12,414 nucleotides of DNA from a bacterium (GCA_030695705.1 JAUYPS010000009.1:1-12414); one strand, 5' to 3'. Positions 1-6,272 are shown, counted from the stretch's first letter. The notes: generated by a model from the sequence alone, not told the origin. Made by a program: numbers and translations.

Positions 1-635
1 TCAATGGTGTGGTATTTTTCAAAAATTTCTTCCTTGAACCATTTATCGATCGGGTCCCAAAACTCTTTCCCCACCAAAACAACTGGAATTTTGTCAGATA
101 TTTTTTTTGTCTGTATTAAAGTTAGTAATTCAAAAACTTCATCAAGAGTGCCGAATCCCCCGGGGAAAAATACATAAGCCCTGGCAGCAAAGGAAAGCAT
201 TACTTTTCTAACAAAAAAATAGTGGAAAGCGATGCTTTCTTTTACATAAGGATTGATCCTCTGTTCCATTTCCAATTTTATGTTTAAACCAAGAGAATCT
301 CCATTGCCTTCTACAGCTCCCCGATTGCCTGCCTCCATAATACCAGGGCCCCCACCGGTTACTACAGCAAAACCATCTTCTCCAGCCATCTTTCCAAGCT
401 TACGAGCTTCTTCATACCAGCGATCTCCTTCGACAAATCTGGCGGAGCCGAAGAAAGAAACCGTCTTTTTAAAATCAGCTAGAAATTGCCAGCCATCGAC
501 AAATTCCGAAAGTATCCTAAAAACCCGCCAATGCAAAGAGGTTCTGAAGTCATTCGGCTTAGCTGGTTCTTCCGGCAATTCAGATGCCGGTAAATTCATC
601 TGTCCTTTTTTATTTTCTTCATCTATTCCATCCAT
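1..635 (-). CDS. LOG family protein (TIGR00730-type Rossmann fold), 3' end cut by window
   Basis: The reading frame starts at ATG 635 and runs off the left edge, so about 211 residues are visible and the C-terminus is missing. An in-frame stop lies just upstream of the ATG, which fixes the start region. Visible motifs are GSAR (about 63-66), a glycine-rich GGGPGIMEAGNRGA (94-107) and the family hallmark PGGFGTLDE (158-166). These identify the LOG / 'lysine decarboxylase-like' nucleotide-binding family. Characterised members are cytokinin-activating or nucleoside 5'-monophosphate phosphoribohydrolases that release a base from an NMP; in bacteria the natural substrate is often unknown. An N-terminal extension of about 45 residues precedes the core, its first part charged and Pro-rich. 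The gene lies 27 bp after the beta-CASP gene on the same strand and is probably cotranscribed with it. No clear Shine-Dalgarno is visible. Family assignment is secure; the substrate is not. Confidence 0.9.
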   Translation of the reverse strand, partial: MDGIDEENKKGQMNLPASELPEEPAKPNDFRTSLHWRVFRILSEFVDGWQFLADFKKTVSFFGSARFVEGDRWYEEARKLGKMAGEDGFAVVTGGGPGIMEAGNRGAVEGNGDSLGLNIKLEMEQRINPYVKESIAFHYFFVRKVMLSFAARAYVFFPGGFGTLDEVFELLTLIQTKKISDKIPVVLVGKEFWDPIDKWFKEEIFEKYHTI

Positions 636-662
636 ATTGTATTAACTATACAAGAGGCCTGC

Positions 663-2018
663 CTACAAATCAAATACTTCTCCGCCTGCCGGAACCATTG
701 CCTCTACCTTCAATTCTTTTTTGACTTGCTCTGCCAGAGCTTTGGCCGATTCCTCTTCCCCTTGCACCACAAAAACCTTTTTCAATTTACCATCTAGATT
801 GGCTCTTACCACCCAATCCAAGAGTGCTGGCTGATCGGCGTGAGCGGAATAAGCGCCAATGCCCTTAACTAAGCACCTGACCGCCACCGGCTCGTTAAAG
901 ATAGTTACTTCCCTATTGCCGTCTAAAATTCTTCTGCCCAAACTTCCTGCCACCTGATAGCCCACGAATACTATCACGCTATTTGGATCTGAAAGATATC
1001 GCCGTTCATGATGCAGAATCCTTCCACCATTAGACATCCCTGAACCGGCAATAATAATTTTGGGAGACGGGGTATCATTGATGCTTTTCGACTCCTGGAC
1101 CGTTTGGGTTTCGCGCAATGTTGGAAAATTAAAAATACCATTTCCTGTCCCGACAAAATTCTTGGCCTCTTTATTTAAATAACTTTCAAAACGGCCATAG
1201 ACCTCGGTCATTTTGTTGGCTAAAGGACTATCGACAAAAACAGGCACGGTCAAAAGTTCTTCTGCCGTAAAAAGTTTATGAAGCTCAAACAAAATCTCCT
1301 GGGTGCGTTCGATAGCAAAAGAAGGAATCATCAGAACGCCCTTGTTCTTGATAATATGTCTCACGAGTTCTCTGAAAATGGCGCTTCTTTCTTCTCGATT
1401 TTCGTGCACTCGGTTACCATAAGCCGACTCTATCACCACATAATCGGCGTCATCGACAAATTCTTTGTCCGGCAAAAGTAACGAAGGTGAATTACCTAAA
1501 TCACCGGTAAAATAAATTTTGCGGCCATCCCACTCAAAACAAGTAATGGCCGAACCCAGAATATGGCCGGCATCAAAAAAGGTGGCAGATACTCCCTCTC
1601 CCAATTGCATTTTCTGATGATATGGAATCCCCTCAATCAAGCCCATCACTCCGGCAATGTCATCTCGAGTATAGAGTGGATCATGGTTGTCATTTTTGGC
1701 TTCTTCTGCCATGTGCCCCCAGTTGTCCGGAAAAGCCCGGCGCATCAGTTCTTTGGTCGGCTCCACAACAAAAACTTTTCCCCGAAAACCTTCTTTGTAA
1801 AGTTTGGGCAAACGGCCAATATGATCAGTGTGACTATGGGTAATAAAGACATAATCAATTTCGGCCGGATCGTAAGGAAATTTTTCGTAATTTAATTCTT
1901 CGGCATATTTAAATCCTTGGAATAGTCCGCAGTCAACCAAAATTTTTAGCCCATCATGCTCCAACAAATAATTCGCTCCCGTCACCGACATCGCTCCGCC
2001 GTGAAAAGTTAAACGCAT
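663..2018 (-). CDS. beta-CASP MBL-fold RNA-processing exonuclease (Ysh1/COG1236-like)
   Basis: A 451-residue protein when started at ATG 2018. The frame is open to 2063, but the conserved N-terminus (MRLTFHGGAMSVTG) begins at 2018, 4 nt after the stop of the upstream gene, so I prefer that start. The metallo-beta-lactamase core shows HSHTDH (61-66), GHILGSA (151-157, second His ligand) and TGDLG (171-175, bridging Asp), which would bind two zinc ions. The beta-CASP insertion follows, with ESAYGNR, SFAIERTQE and a GSGMSNGGR loop. The C-terminal RMMBL segment has SAHAD (His 393, motif B). Motif C, usually a His in VHGE, reads VVQGEE here. The family contains endo/exoribonucleases related to CPSF-73 and RNase J, so a role in RNA maturation or decay in the cytoplasm is likely. 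It is probably cotranscribed with the two small genes upstream and the LOG gene downstream. Confidence 0.93.
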   Translation of the reverse strand: MRLTFHGGAMSVTGANYLLEHDGLKILVDCGLFQGFKYAEELNYEKFPYDPAEIDYVFITHSHTDHIGRLPKLYKEGFRGKVFVVEPTKELMRRAFPDNWGHMAEEAKNDNHDPLYTRDDIAGVMGLIEGIPYHQKMQLGEGVSATFFDAGHILGSAITCFEWDGRKIYFTGDLGNSPSLLLPDKEFVDDADYVVIESAYGNRVHENREERSAIFRELVRHIIKNKGVLMIPSFAIERTQEILFELHKLFTAEELLTVPVFVDSPLANKMTEVYGRFESYLNKEAKNFVGTGNGIFNFPTLRETQTVQESKSINDTPSPKIIIAGSGMSNGGRILHHERRYLSDPNSVIVFVGYQVAGSLGRRILDGNREVTIFNEPVAVRCLVKGIGAYSAHADQPALLDWVVRANLDGKLKKVFVVQGEEESAKALAEQVKKELKVEAMVPAGGEVFDL

Positions 2019-2022
2019 GGCT

Positions 2023-2268
2023 TTATTTAACCATAGACTGAACTTTGTTTTCCAGTCGTTCAAAAGCTTTCTTCGATGGTATTTCTAAGACCACATCGAG
2101 AATATTCTTCAAAGTGTGGTTCATCTGATCAAGTCGGGTATCCACTTGATCAAATCGGGCATCCACTTTATTAAAACGCTCATCCACCCGATCAAACTGA
2201 TTTTTAGTAATTATAGCCAGTTCGTCGACAGTCATCTTTTTGCCGTTTTTATTGTTTCTTCTTTCCAT
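2023..2268 (-). CDS. Small coiled-coil protein with heptad repeats
   Basis: An 81-residue hypothetical protein. After a basic N-terminus, residues 25-52 form a strikingly regular seven-residue repeat (FDRVDER / FNKVDAR / FDQVDTR / LDQMNHT), predicted to make a parallel coiled coil; the rest is also helical and charged. The DNA underneath is a 21-bp tandem repeat. Small proteins of this type are frequent in Patescibacteria, often with no assigned function; oligomerisation or a scaffolding role is only a guess. The start is uncertain. ATG 2268 overlaps the preceding gene by 20 nt, whereas ATG 2235 (residue 12, before TVDELAIITK) would leave a 13-nt gap. The stop lies 4 nt before the beta-CASP start, implying translational coupling. 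No signal peptide or membrane segment is visible. Confidence 0.7.
   Translation of the reverse strand: MERRNNKNGKKMTVDELAIITKNQFDRVDERFNKVDARFDQVDTRLDQMNHTLKNILDVVLEIPSKKAFERLENKVQSMVK
2126..2199. repeat. 21-bp tandem repeat encoding coiled-coil heptads
   Basis: Units at 2126-2146 and 2147-2167 differ at only two positions. A diverged third unit spans 2168-2188 and a partial fourth spans 2189-2199. Each 21-bp unit encodes one heptad of the small coiled-coil protein, so expansion or contraction by one unit keeps the frame. Confidence 0.8.
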
Positions 2269-2431
2269 TTTTGTTTTTACTAATTACATTTTGATACTTT
2301 TTTATAAAATCTGTTACTGGTTGTCCGCATTTCATGCAAAAAGAATAACGAGACCAAAAACCAGCTGCTGAAGCCATAACCGCTTCGCCTTTAATTTCTT
2401 TTTTACAAATATCCCATTTAGTCACAAACAT
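2249..2431 (-). CDS. Small Cys-containing hypothetical protein (degenerate zinc-ribbon-like)
   Basis: A 60-residue protein from ATG 2431; the frame is open to a TTG at 2452, which would add MACYAWN. Cysteines sit at position 9 (WDICKKE) and in a CMKCGQP knuckle (32-35), followed by a Lys-rich tail. The pattern resembles small zinc-ribbon proteins, but only three candidate Cys ligands are present, because the position where a first CxxC cysteine is expected is Trp. Metal binding is therefore uncertain. The 3' end overlaps the start of the next gene by 20 nt if that gene begins at 2268. It is the first gene of the minus-strand run that continues through the beta-CASP and LOG genes. No function can be assigned. 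Confidence 0.5.
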   Translation of the reverse strand: MFVTKWDICKKEIKGEAVMASAAGFWSRYSFCMKCGQPVTDFIKKYQNVISKNKNGKKKQ

Positions 2432-2497
2432 GTTCCAAGCATAACAAGCCAAAAGATAATGGCAAGTTGATAATAAAAGTTATTAAATGTTAAGTAG

Positions 2498-2526
2498 TTG
2501 ACTTTATGTTGTTGCTGTTGTATCTT
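2498..2526 (+). promoter_or_regulatory. Predicted sigma70-type promoter of the 2562-3215 gene
   Basis: TTGACT at 2498-2503 (5 of 6 matches to the -35 consensus) and TATCTT at 2521-2526 (4 of 6 to the -10 consensus) are separated by exactly 17 bp. Transcription would start near 2533, giving a leader of about 30 nt that contains the strong ribosome binding site. Confidence 0.5.
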
Positions 2527-2549
2527 GTAATTAAGCTATTTAAATTTAC

Positions 2550-2554
2550 AGGAG
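2550..2554 (+). promoter_or_regulatory. Strong Shine-Dalgarno (AGGAG) of the 2562 gene
   Basis: AGGAG ends 7 nt before ATG 2562. It fixes the start and stands out because most genes in this window lack a recognisable Shine-Dalgarno. Confidence 0.75.
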
Positions 2555-2561
2555 AGATAAA

Positions 2562-3215
2562 ATGAAGAGGGTTTTCTTGGCATTTTGGGTCGTAGTATTT
2601 TCCACAAGCGGAGAGAATAATGCTCAAATTTTAGGAAAAGAGTCTTACAAAGAAAAGATGACTGTAAGAGTTGACCTTGATGACGATTCCGTACCAGAAA
2701 CTCGATTTCTGTTTATGGCTAAAGAAGCAAAGCTGTCTAAAAAAGAAAGGTCTCGTGGCTTGATCAAAGTTATAGATGCACAGTTTCGTCTTCAAAACTT
2801 TCGTGTCGATGATCCTGGGGTAAGGGGTAGATTTGAAATTTATCGGTTAGCCACAGATACAGCCAAAATAAGAATTGTTTACCAAGAACATGGATACCTG
2901 CCGTCTTACATAGGTTCTGCTTGGTCTGATTATGCTTGGCCAGAATTGGGTGTAGTCTTACGCCTGAACTATGGCTTTTCTCAATTCATTGGACCAACTT
3001 TGACAGAAAACAAACAATTTTTCCAAATAGCACTACTGGAAGGACTTGGAGAAAAGATGTATTCGCTTATTGAAAAGTCGCCAGACAAATTCGCTCAACT
3101 TATTTCTCCTGATACGCTGGTAAAACAAACAAATAACTTTTTTGCCGCCATTATGATCATGTTGGCTTTTTCGCAAAATTATCAAACCGAGTGGCAAATT
3201 CCAGCTCGACCATAA
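2562..3215 (+). CDS. Predicted exported hypothetical protein
   Basis: A 217-residue protein I do not recognise. The N-terminus (MKR followed by the hydrophobic FLAFWVVVF) looks like a Sec signal peptide, with possible cleavage around residues 21-22 (NNA/Q). Just after, VDLDDDSVPET resembles the acidic D-x-D-x-(D/S)-x-x-x-E loops of secreted calcium-binding repeats such as VDLDGDG-PE, but there is only one. The rest is a mixed alpha/beta sequence with many aromatic residues and no Cys, so no disulfide is expected. The gene is a stand-alone unit: it points opposite to both neighbours and has its own promoter, an AGGAG ribosome binding site and an intrinsic terminator. This signal architecture differs from the neighbouring genes and could indicate recent acquisition. 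Function unknown. Confidence 0.75.
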   Translation: MKRVFLAFWVVVFSTSGENNAQILGKESYKEKMTVRVDLDDDSVPETRFLFMAKEAKLSKKERSRGLIKVIDAQFRLQNFRVDDPGVRGRFEIYRLATDTAKIRIVYQEHGYLPSYIGSAWSDYAWPELGVVLRLNYGFSQFIGPTLTENKQFFQIALLEGLGEKMYSLIEKSPDKFAQLISPDTLVKQTNNFFAAIMIMLAFSQNYQTEWQIPARP

Positions 3216-3238
3216 TTAATCCTTTTTACTGCTTTGTG

Positions 3239-3260
3239 TCCCGCATGCGCGGGATTTTTT
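3239..3260 (+). terminator. Rho-independent terminator after the 2562-3215 gene
   Basis: A perfect 6-bp GC-rich stem (TCCCGC 3239-3244 with GCGGGA 3249-3254, loop ATGC) is followed directly by six T residues (3255-3260). On the opposite strand no T-run follows the stem, so it should act on the plus-strand gene only, although it abuts the stop of the ABC transporter fragment. Confidence 0.85.
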
Positions 3261-4287
3261 ATTCCACATACCCACTAGCTTGTTTGCGGAACATACGAGC
3301 ATAGACACCGTCTTTTTTCATCAAGGACTCATGGTTCCCCTCTTCGGTTATCCGGCCATTTTGCAGGACGATAATTTTATCGGCATTTTTAACCGTGGAG
3401 AAACGGTGAGAAATTAAAATTAATGATTTGTCTTTATAAACCTTGTAGAGGTTATCGAAAATTTTGGCTTCCGCTTCCGCATCGATGGCCGAGGTCGGCT
3501 CATCCAGAATCAAAACCGGCGCCTCTTCGTAAAAAGCGCGGGCCAAAGCCAATTTTTGCCATTGGCCATGGGAAAGTTCTATGCCCTCTTCAAATCTCCG
3601 CCCCAAACGCTGATCATATTTTTTTGGCAGTTCCTCAATAAATTCGGCCGCGCCTGATTTACGAGCCGCCTCCCGCATTTTTCTTTCATCGATAGTATCG
3701 GAATTACCAAGCAAGATATTATCTTTCACCGTCAGCATGAATTTAACAAAGTCTTGGAAAAGAGTGCCGATAAATTTGTACCAATGGCTTAATTTAAGAT
3801 CGCGCAGATCATAGTCATTAACCAAAATCTGTCCTTCGGTCGGATCGTAAAATCTAAGTAATAGTTTAGTCAAAGTAGTTTTGCCGGCACCATTTGGGCC
3901 GACGATAGCCAAATGCTCTCCGGGTTTAAGTTCAAAAGAAATATTTTTTAAAACTTTCGGTCCGTCCGGATAACCAAAATTTACATTTATAAACTGGATT
4001 TTCGGCGGAGCAATTTCGGCAAACTCATGGCCGGGAACTTTTTCTTTAATAACCTTCGGCAAATCAAGAACGTCGAAATAATAACCGACATACAAATTGT
4101 TCTCATAAATACGGCCGAATCCGTTAACCATTCTCTGCGCGCCGAACGAAACACGGTCGAGCATTTGCGAAAAGAAGGTGAAGGCACCAATACTTATTAT
4201 ACCAGCAGCCGTTGCTCCCAATCTTGAATAAGTAAGAAGAAATAAAACCACCACCTCAAGAACGGTCGGAAAGTAAATACCAAACAT
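3259..4287 (-). CDS. ABC exporter, 3' fragment: last two TM helices and ATPase domain (split gene)
   Basis: 342 codons are open from an ATG at 4287, which is probably not a natural start. The first 60 residues look like the last two transmembrane helices of a type-1 exporter (FPTVLEVVVLFLLTY and AAGIISIGAFTFF). The nucleotide-binding domain is complete: Walker A GPNGAGKTT (130-138), Q-loop LFQD (Gln 178), signature LSHGQ (238-242, His for the usual first Gly), Walker B LILDEP (259-264, with D262 and E263) and switch His in ISHRFS (294). The N-terminal part of the same transporter is in another frame at 4256-4924, overlapping by 32 bp. Full-length relatives are single proteins of about 580-600 residues, so this is the C-terminal half of a broken gene or an assembly error. 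The ATPase motifs are intact, so decay, if real, is recent. The export substrate is unknown. Confidence 0.85.
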   Translation of the reverse strand: MFGIYFPTVLEVVVLFLLTYSRLGATAAGIISIGAFTFFSQMLDRVSFGAQRMVNGFGRIYENNLYVGYYFDVLDLPKVIKEKVPGHEFAEIAPPKIQFINVNFGYPDGPKVLKNISFELKPGEHLAIVGPNGAGKTTLTKLLLRFYDPTEGQILVNDYDLRDLKLSHWYKFIGTLFQDFVKFMLTVKDNILLGNSDTIDERKMREAARKSGAAEFIEELPKKYDQRLGRRFEEGIELSHGQWQKLALARAFYEEAPVLILDEPTSAIDAEAEAKIFDNLYKVYKDKSLILISHRFSTVKNADKIIVLQNGRITEEGNHESLMKKDGVYARMFRKQASGYVE

Positions 4288-4924
4288 CCTTTGATTCGGG
4301 AATGTTCAGGTTGTAAACATTCCAAGCAACTTTACTATATTTGTTTCTTAGAACAAATCTGGGGACAGTAGCCGCTGTCATTATTAAAGGAATCCAGAAG
4401 CCAAATGGAATAAGCACTAAAAAAGCGCCGATAAATGTACCGGCCGATAAAAAAACAAAAAATAAGTCATCAAAAAAGCTGGGAATCCGCCAGGTATGGC
4501 CTTCGGAGGCTTTCTTGATCAGATTTTGGGTTTCGGTGCTTTCAAAATGAGGTATATCCAGTTCGGACATTTTTTTGGAAAAGTTAAAAGTAAGAGCATT
4601 TTCCATCTTAAACCCAAAAATTTTACTCAAGTACTCATAGTGATAAAAATTTTGCAAATCACTAAAGAGATCCAGGGCGTAACGAAAAGAAAAAAAAGAA
4701 AGGAGGGCTAAGGTAACTATTCCAGCCGTATTGACTACCCGCACTAACTCATCAAGAATTATACGAGAAATGTAACTTAAAATAATAGGAAAAACTGCTC
4801 CTAATAATGTAAAAAGCACTGTCAGCACAAAAACTCGGCGATCAACCTTCCAAGTCAGCTTTAAAACACGCATGGCGTTTTTAAAAATATGGGCTGACGA
4901 CTTTTTTTCTGTTTTTTCCGCCAT
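4256..4924 (-). CDS. ABC exporter, 5' fragment: transmembrane domain part 1 (split gene)
   Basis: 222 codons from ATG 4924, ending at a TGA at 4256. Four transmembrane helices are visible: RRVFVLTVLFTLLGAVFPII, the IVTLALLSFFSFRYAL region, FFVFLSAGTFIGAFLVLI and the FWIPLIMTAATV region. A cytoplasmic stretch ends in NIPESKDVWYLLSDRS. In intact exporters this point is followed by the second coupling helix and then TM5. Here the sequence jumps to TM5 in the +1 frame (3259-4287 fragment), and about 35-60 residues are absent. This is therefore an internal deletion plus frame loss, not a simple one-base slip. The gene begins 3 nt after the stop of the presenilin-like protease gene and was presumably the last gene of that operon. 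No Shine-Dalgarno is visible. Confidence 0.85.
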   Translation of the reverse strand: MAEKTEKKSSAHIFKNAMRVLKLTWKVDRRVFVLTVLFTLLGAVFPIILSYISRIILDELVRVVNTAGIVTLALLSFFSFRYALDLFSDLQNFYHYEYLSKIFGFKMENALTFNFSKKMSELDIPHFESTETQNLIKKASEGHTWRIPSFFDDLFFVFLSAGTFIGAFLVLIPFGFWIPLIMTAATVPRFVLRNKYSKVAWNVYNLNIPESKDVWYLLSDRS

Positions 4925-4927
4925 AAA

Positions 4928-5767
4928 TTAAATCAGACTCGCTACCAGATACCCGATTATCGAAAGCGCCGCGATGGGAGGAAGAGCGGCCATGGGACGA
5001 CGGATTTTTTGATTCATAAAAATTAAGTGAGTAACCAGAAGACCGAGAATAGAAAAACCGGCCACGATAAAGGCCTGGACAAAAGAAACGCGCGCTATGG
5101 AAACAACCAAAACCAGAGGCAGGGCAATATCCCCGCTTCCCAAAATCATAAAGTCAACGCCCGGTTGAACGGCAGAAATTTTCTCTTTAAATCCGGAAAA
5201 TTTGTTGGGGATAATAAAACCGAAAATAGCCCGGGAAGCAATCATGCCTTCGGCCATTTTAACCATGTGCTTGGTCCAATAAACCGCAACAATATCGTAA
5301 AGAGAAAGAATGGCTAAAATCCAAACCGCTATGATCGGTTTAATGCTCAACCCTAAAATCGCCCCAATTCCGGCGAGACCGAAAATTACGGCGATATTTA
5401 AAACCGCCACGCGTGGAATTACGGTCATAGAAACCACCACAGCTAAAGAAGCCAAAAGAGCGAAGGGTGGCCGCAGAAAAAGAGAGAAGACGATCTGCGC
5501 TCCGCTAAAGATAATCAACCACAAAAAACCTCGAAAGAAAAAACGGCTGGCCTTCCCTCTTTTTACCGCCAGAAAAATAAAAAGAAAAATAAAAACAGCT
5601 AAAATGAAAAAATCTGTCAGAGTAAAATGAAAATCAGCCGAAACATCTTGCACCAGATGACCCAGTTCCGGTTTGGTAAGAAAACGGAAGGCAGTCCATA
5701 AGCCAAGAGCTTGGACAGCTCCAAACAAAATGGCCTCTTTAACGAATAATGATCGCGCCAGCTTCAT
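4928..5767 (-). CDS. Presenilin-like A22 family intramembrane aspartyl protease
   Basis: A 279-residue polytopic membrane protein with around nine hydrophobic segments. The catalytic signature of the presenilin / signal peptide peptidase family is complete: LYD with Asp 158, GSGD with Asp 213 (the GxGD motif), and MAALPP near 259-264, matching the C-terminal PAL motif. These enzymes cut transmembrane helices inside the membrane. The frame is open to 5902, but that extension is antisense-like sequence over the upstream gene. ATG 5767 gives the normal N-terminus and overlaps the upstream cupredoxin-like gene by 29 nt. Members are best known from eukaryotes and archaea (COG3389-type), so a bacterial copy is notable. 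The overlap and the 3-nt gap to the ABC exporter suggest one operon. The substrate is unknown; the single-pass cupredoxin-like neighbour is one candidate (inference). Confidence 0.88.
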   Translation of the reverse strand: MKLARSLFVKEAILFGAVQALGLWTAFRFLTKPELGHLVQDVSADFHFTLTDFFILAVFIFLFIFLAVKRGKASRFFFRGFLWLIIFSGAQIVFSLFLRPPFALLASLAVVVSMTVIPRVAVLNIAVIFGLAGIGAILGLSIKPIIAVWILAILSLYDIVAVYWTKHMVKMAEGMIASRAIFGFIIPNKFSGFKEKISAVQPGVDFMILGSGDIALPLVLVVSIARVSFVQAFIVAGFSILGLLVTHLIFMNQKIRRPMAALPPIAALSIIGYLVASLI

Positions 5768-6200
5768 TAGGATTTTTTTCGTTGTGGTAATTAAAAATTC
5801 CGGAAGTAGAAAATGTGTAAGAAAAAGAGTTCTTGGATGGGATTTCTCCGATATTAGAAAAACCGACTCCGTTTTGCTGGTCCTTTTCCGAATCAGGCAC
5901 AATTCTTACCGCTAGCAAACTGTTGTTTTGAAATTTGACCATATCGCCGTTATGAATGCGTAAATTGGTTGGACTGAAAACTCCTCCGCTGTAAAACACG
6001 GAATAAGTCCGGGGAGGACGAACCATTCCGTTGCGCCCGGTACTGGCCGTAGCCGGATCATAGTTAACACTACGTCCAAAATATAAGACCGCTACCGAAA
6101 GCAGCACTAATAAAAGCATAATTAAAATCCAAGGCAGTCCATGCGGCTCCCGCTGATCAGAATGGTCCAACAATTTTTCTTTGAGATTAAAACGAAGCAT
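5739..6200 (-). CDS. Membrane-anchored cupredoxin-fold protein lacking copper ligands
   Basis: A 153-residue protein: a cytoplasmic N-terminus of about 20 residues, one transmembrane helix (about 23-41, WILIMLLLVLLSVAVLYF), a linker of about 25 residues and an extracytoplasmic cupredoxin-like domain (about 66-153). The domain follows the usual order: GGVFSPTNLRIHNGDMVKFQNN (plastocyanin-like strands), then FSYTFSTSGIFNYHNEKNPN and the final beta strand GAIIIR. In copper-binding relatives the last loop reads YHC-x-x-HP-x-M-x-G; here Cys, His and Met are replaced by Asn 140, Asn 143 and Glu 146. The first His ligand position is Arg 99. Pro 144 and Gly 148 are kept, so the fold is probably conserved without a type-1 copper site. 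It overlaps the presenilin-like protease gene by 29 nt. Its job may be structural or protein binding at the cell surface (inference). Confidence 0.75.
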   Translation of the reverse strand: MLRFNLKEKLLDHSDQREPHGLPWILIMLLLVLLSVAVLYFGRSVNYDPATASTGRNGMVRPPRTYSVFYSGGVFSPTNLRIHNGDMVKFQNNSLLAVRIVPDSEKDQQNGVGFSNIGEIPSKNSFSYTFSTSGIFNYHNEKNPNEAGAIIIR

Positions 6201-6209
6201 TATTAGCCT

Positions 6210-6238
6210 ATTTTAACACATTAAATCAAATGAAACAA
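6210..6238 (-). promoter_or_regulatory. Predicted promoter of the cupredoxin-protease-ABC unit
   Basis: On the minus strand TTGTTT (6238-6233) and TAAAAT (6215-6210) are separated by 17 bp. Transcription would start only a few bases before ATG 6200, so the mRNA may be almost leaderless, in line with the absence of a well-placed Shine-Dalgarno. Confidence 0.4.
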
Positions 6239-6263
6239 TTAAAATGCCCTGCCATAGCAGGGC
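6239..6263 (-). terminator. Hairpin terminator after the 6273-6782 gene
   Basis: A perfect 7-bp stem (GCCCTGC 6246-6252 with GCAGGGC 6257-6263, 4-nt loop) lies 9 nt beyond the stop of the minus-strand gene. Reading the minus strand it is followed by ATTTTAATT, a weak T-rich tail. On the plus strand an A-run follows instead, so the direction is minus. Confidence 0.6.
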
Positions 6264-6272
6264 GGAAAAACA

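Noticed and set aside
428..440. TTCGACAAATC resembling the repeat core found in the MurE-like gene
   Set aside because: It encodes ordinary LOG-protein residues with no inverted-repeat ends or apparent insertion; similarity is limited to a few bases.
572..590. CCGGCA / TGCCGG inverted repeat near the 5' end of the LOG gene
   Set aside because: Only 6 bp, inside a coding sequence, with no T-run and no additional motif; expected by chance at this length.
253..645. Plus-strand open frame of 130 codons opposite the LOG gene
   Set aside because: Antisense shadow of a clearly homologous gene; low-complexity Ser/Pro-rich product with no family resemblance.
1563..1895. Plus-strand open frame of 110 codons opposite the beta-CASP gene
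   Set aside because: Mirror frame of a well-supported gene with conserved motifs; no ribosome binding site and no recognisable domain.
2019..2063. N-terminal extension of the beta-CASP protein to 2063
   Set aside because: It overlaps the coding end of the coiled-coil gene, and the family N-terminus starts at ATG 2018.
3239..3254. The 3239 hairpin as a bidirectional terminator that also serves the ABC transporter fragment
   Set aside because: On the minus strand the bases after the stem are ACACAAAGC, with no T-run.
4256..4287. Programmed +1 frameshift joining the two ABC transporter frames
   Set aside because: A segment of the membrane domain is missing at the junction, so joining the frames would not rebuild a normal exporter; no slippery heptamer is evident.
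5027..5630. Plus-strand Lys/Asn/Arg-rich frames opposite the presenilin-like gene
   Set aside because: Composition is what antisense reading of a hydrophobic membrane-protein gene gives; no independent support.
5768..5902. Upstream extension of the presenilin-like frame (45 extra codons to 5902)
   Set aside because: It lies fully within the cupredoxin-like gene, lacks membrane-protein or signal character, and the natural N-terminus begins at ATG 5767.
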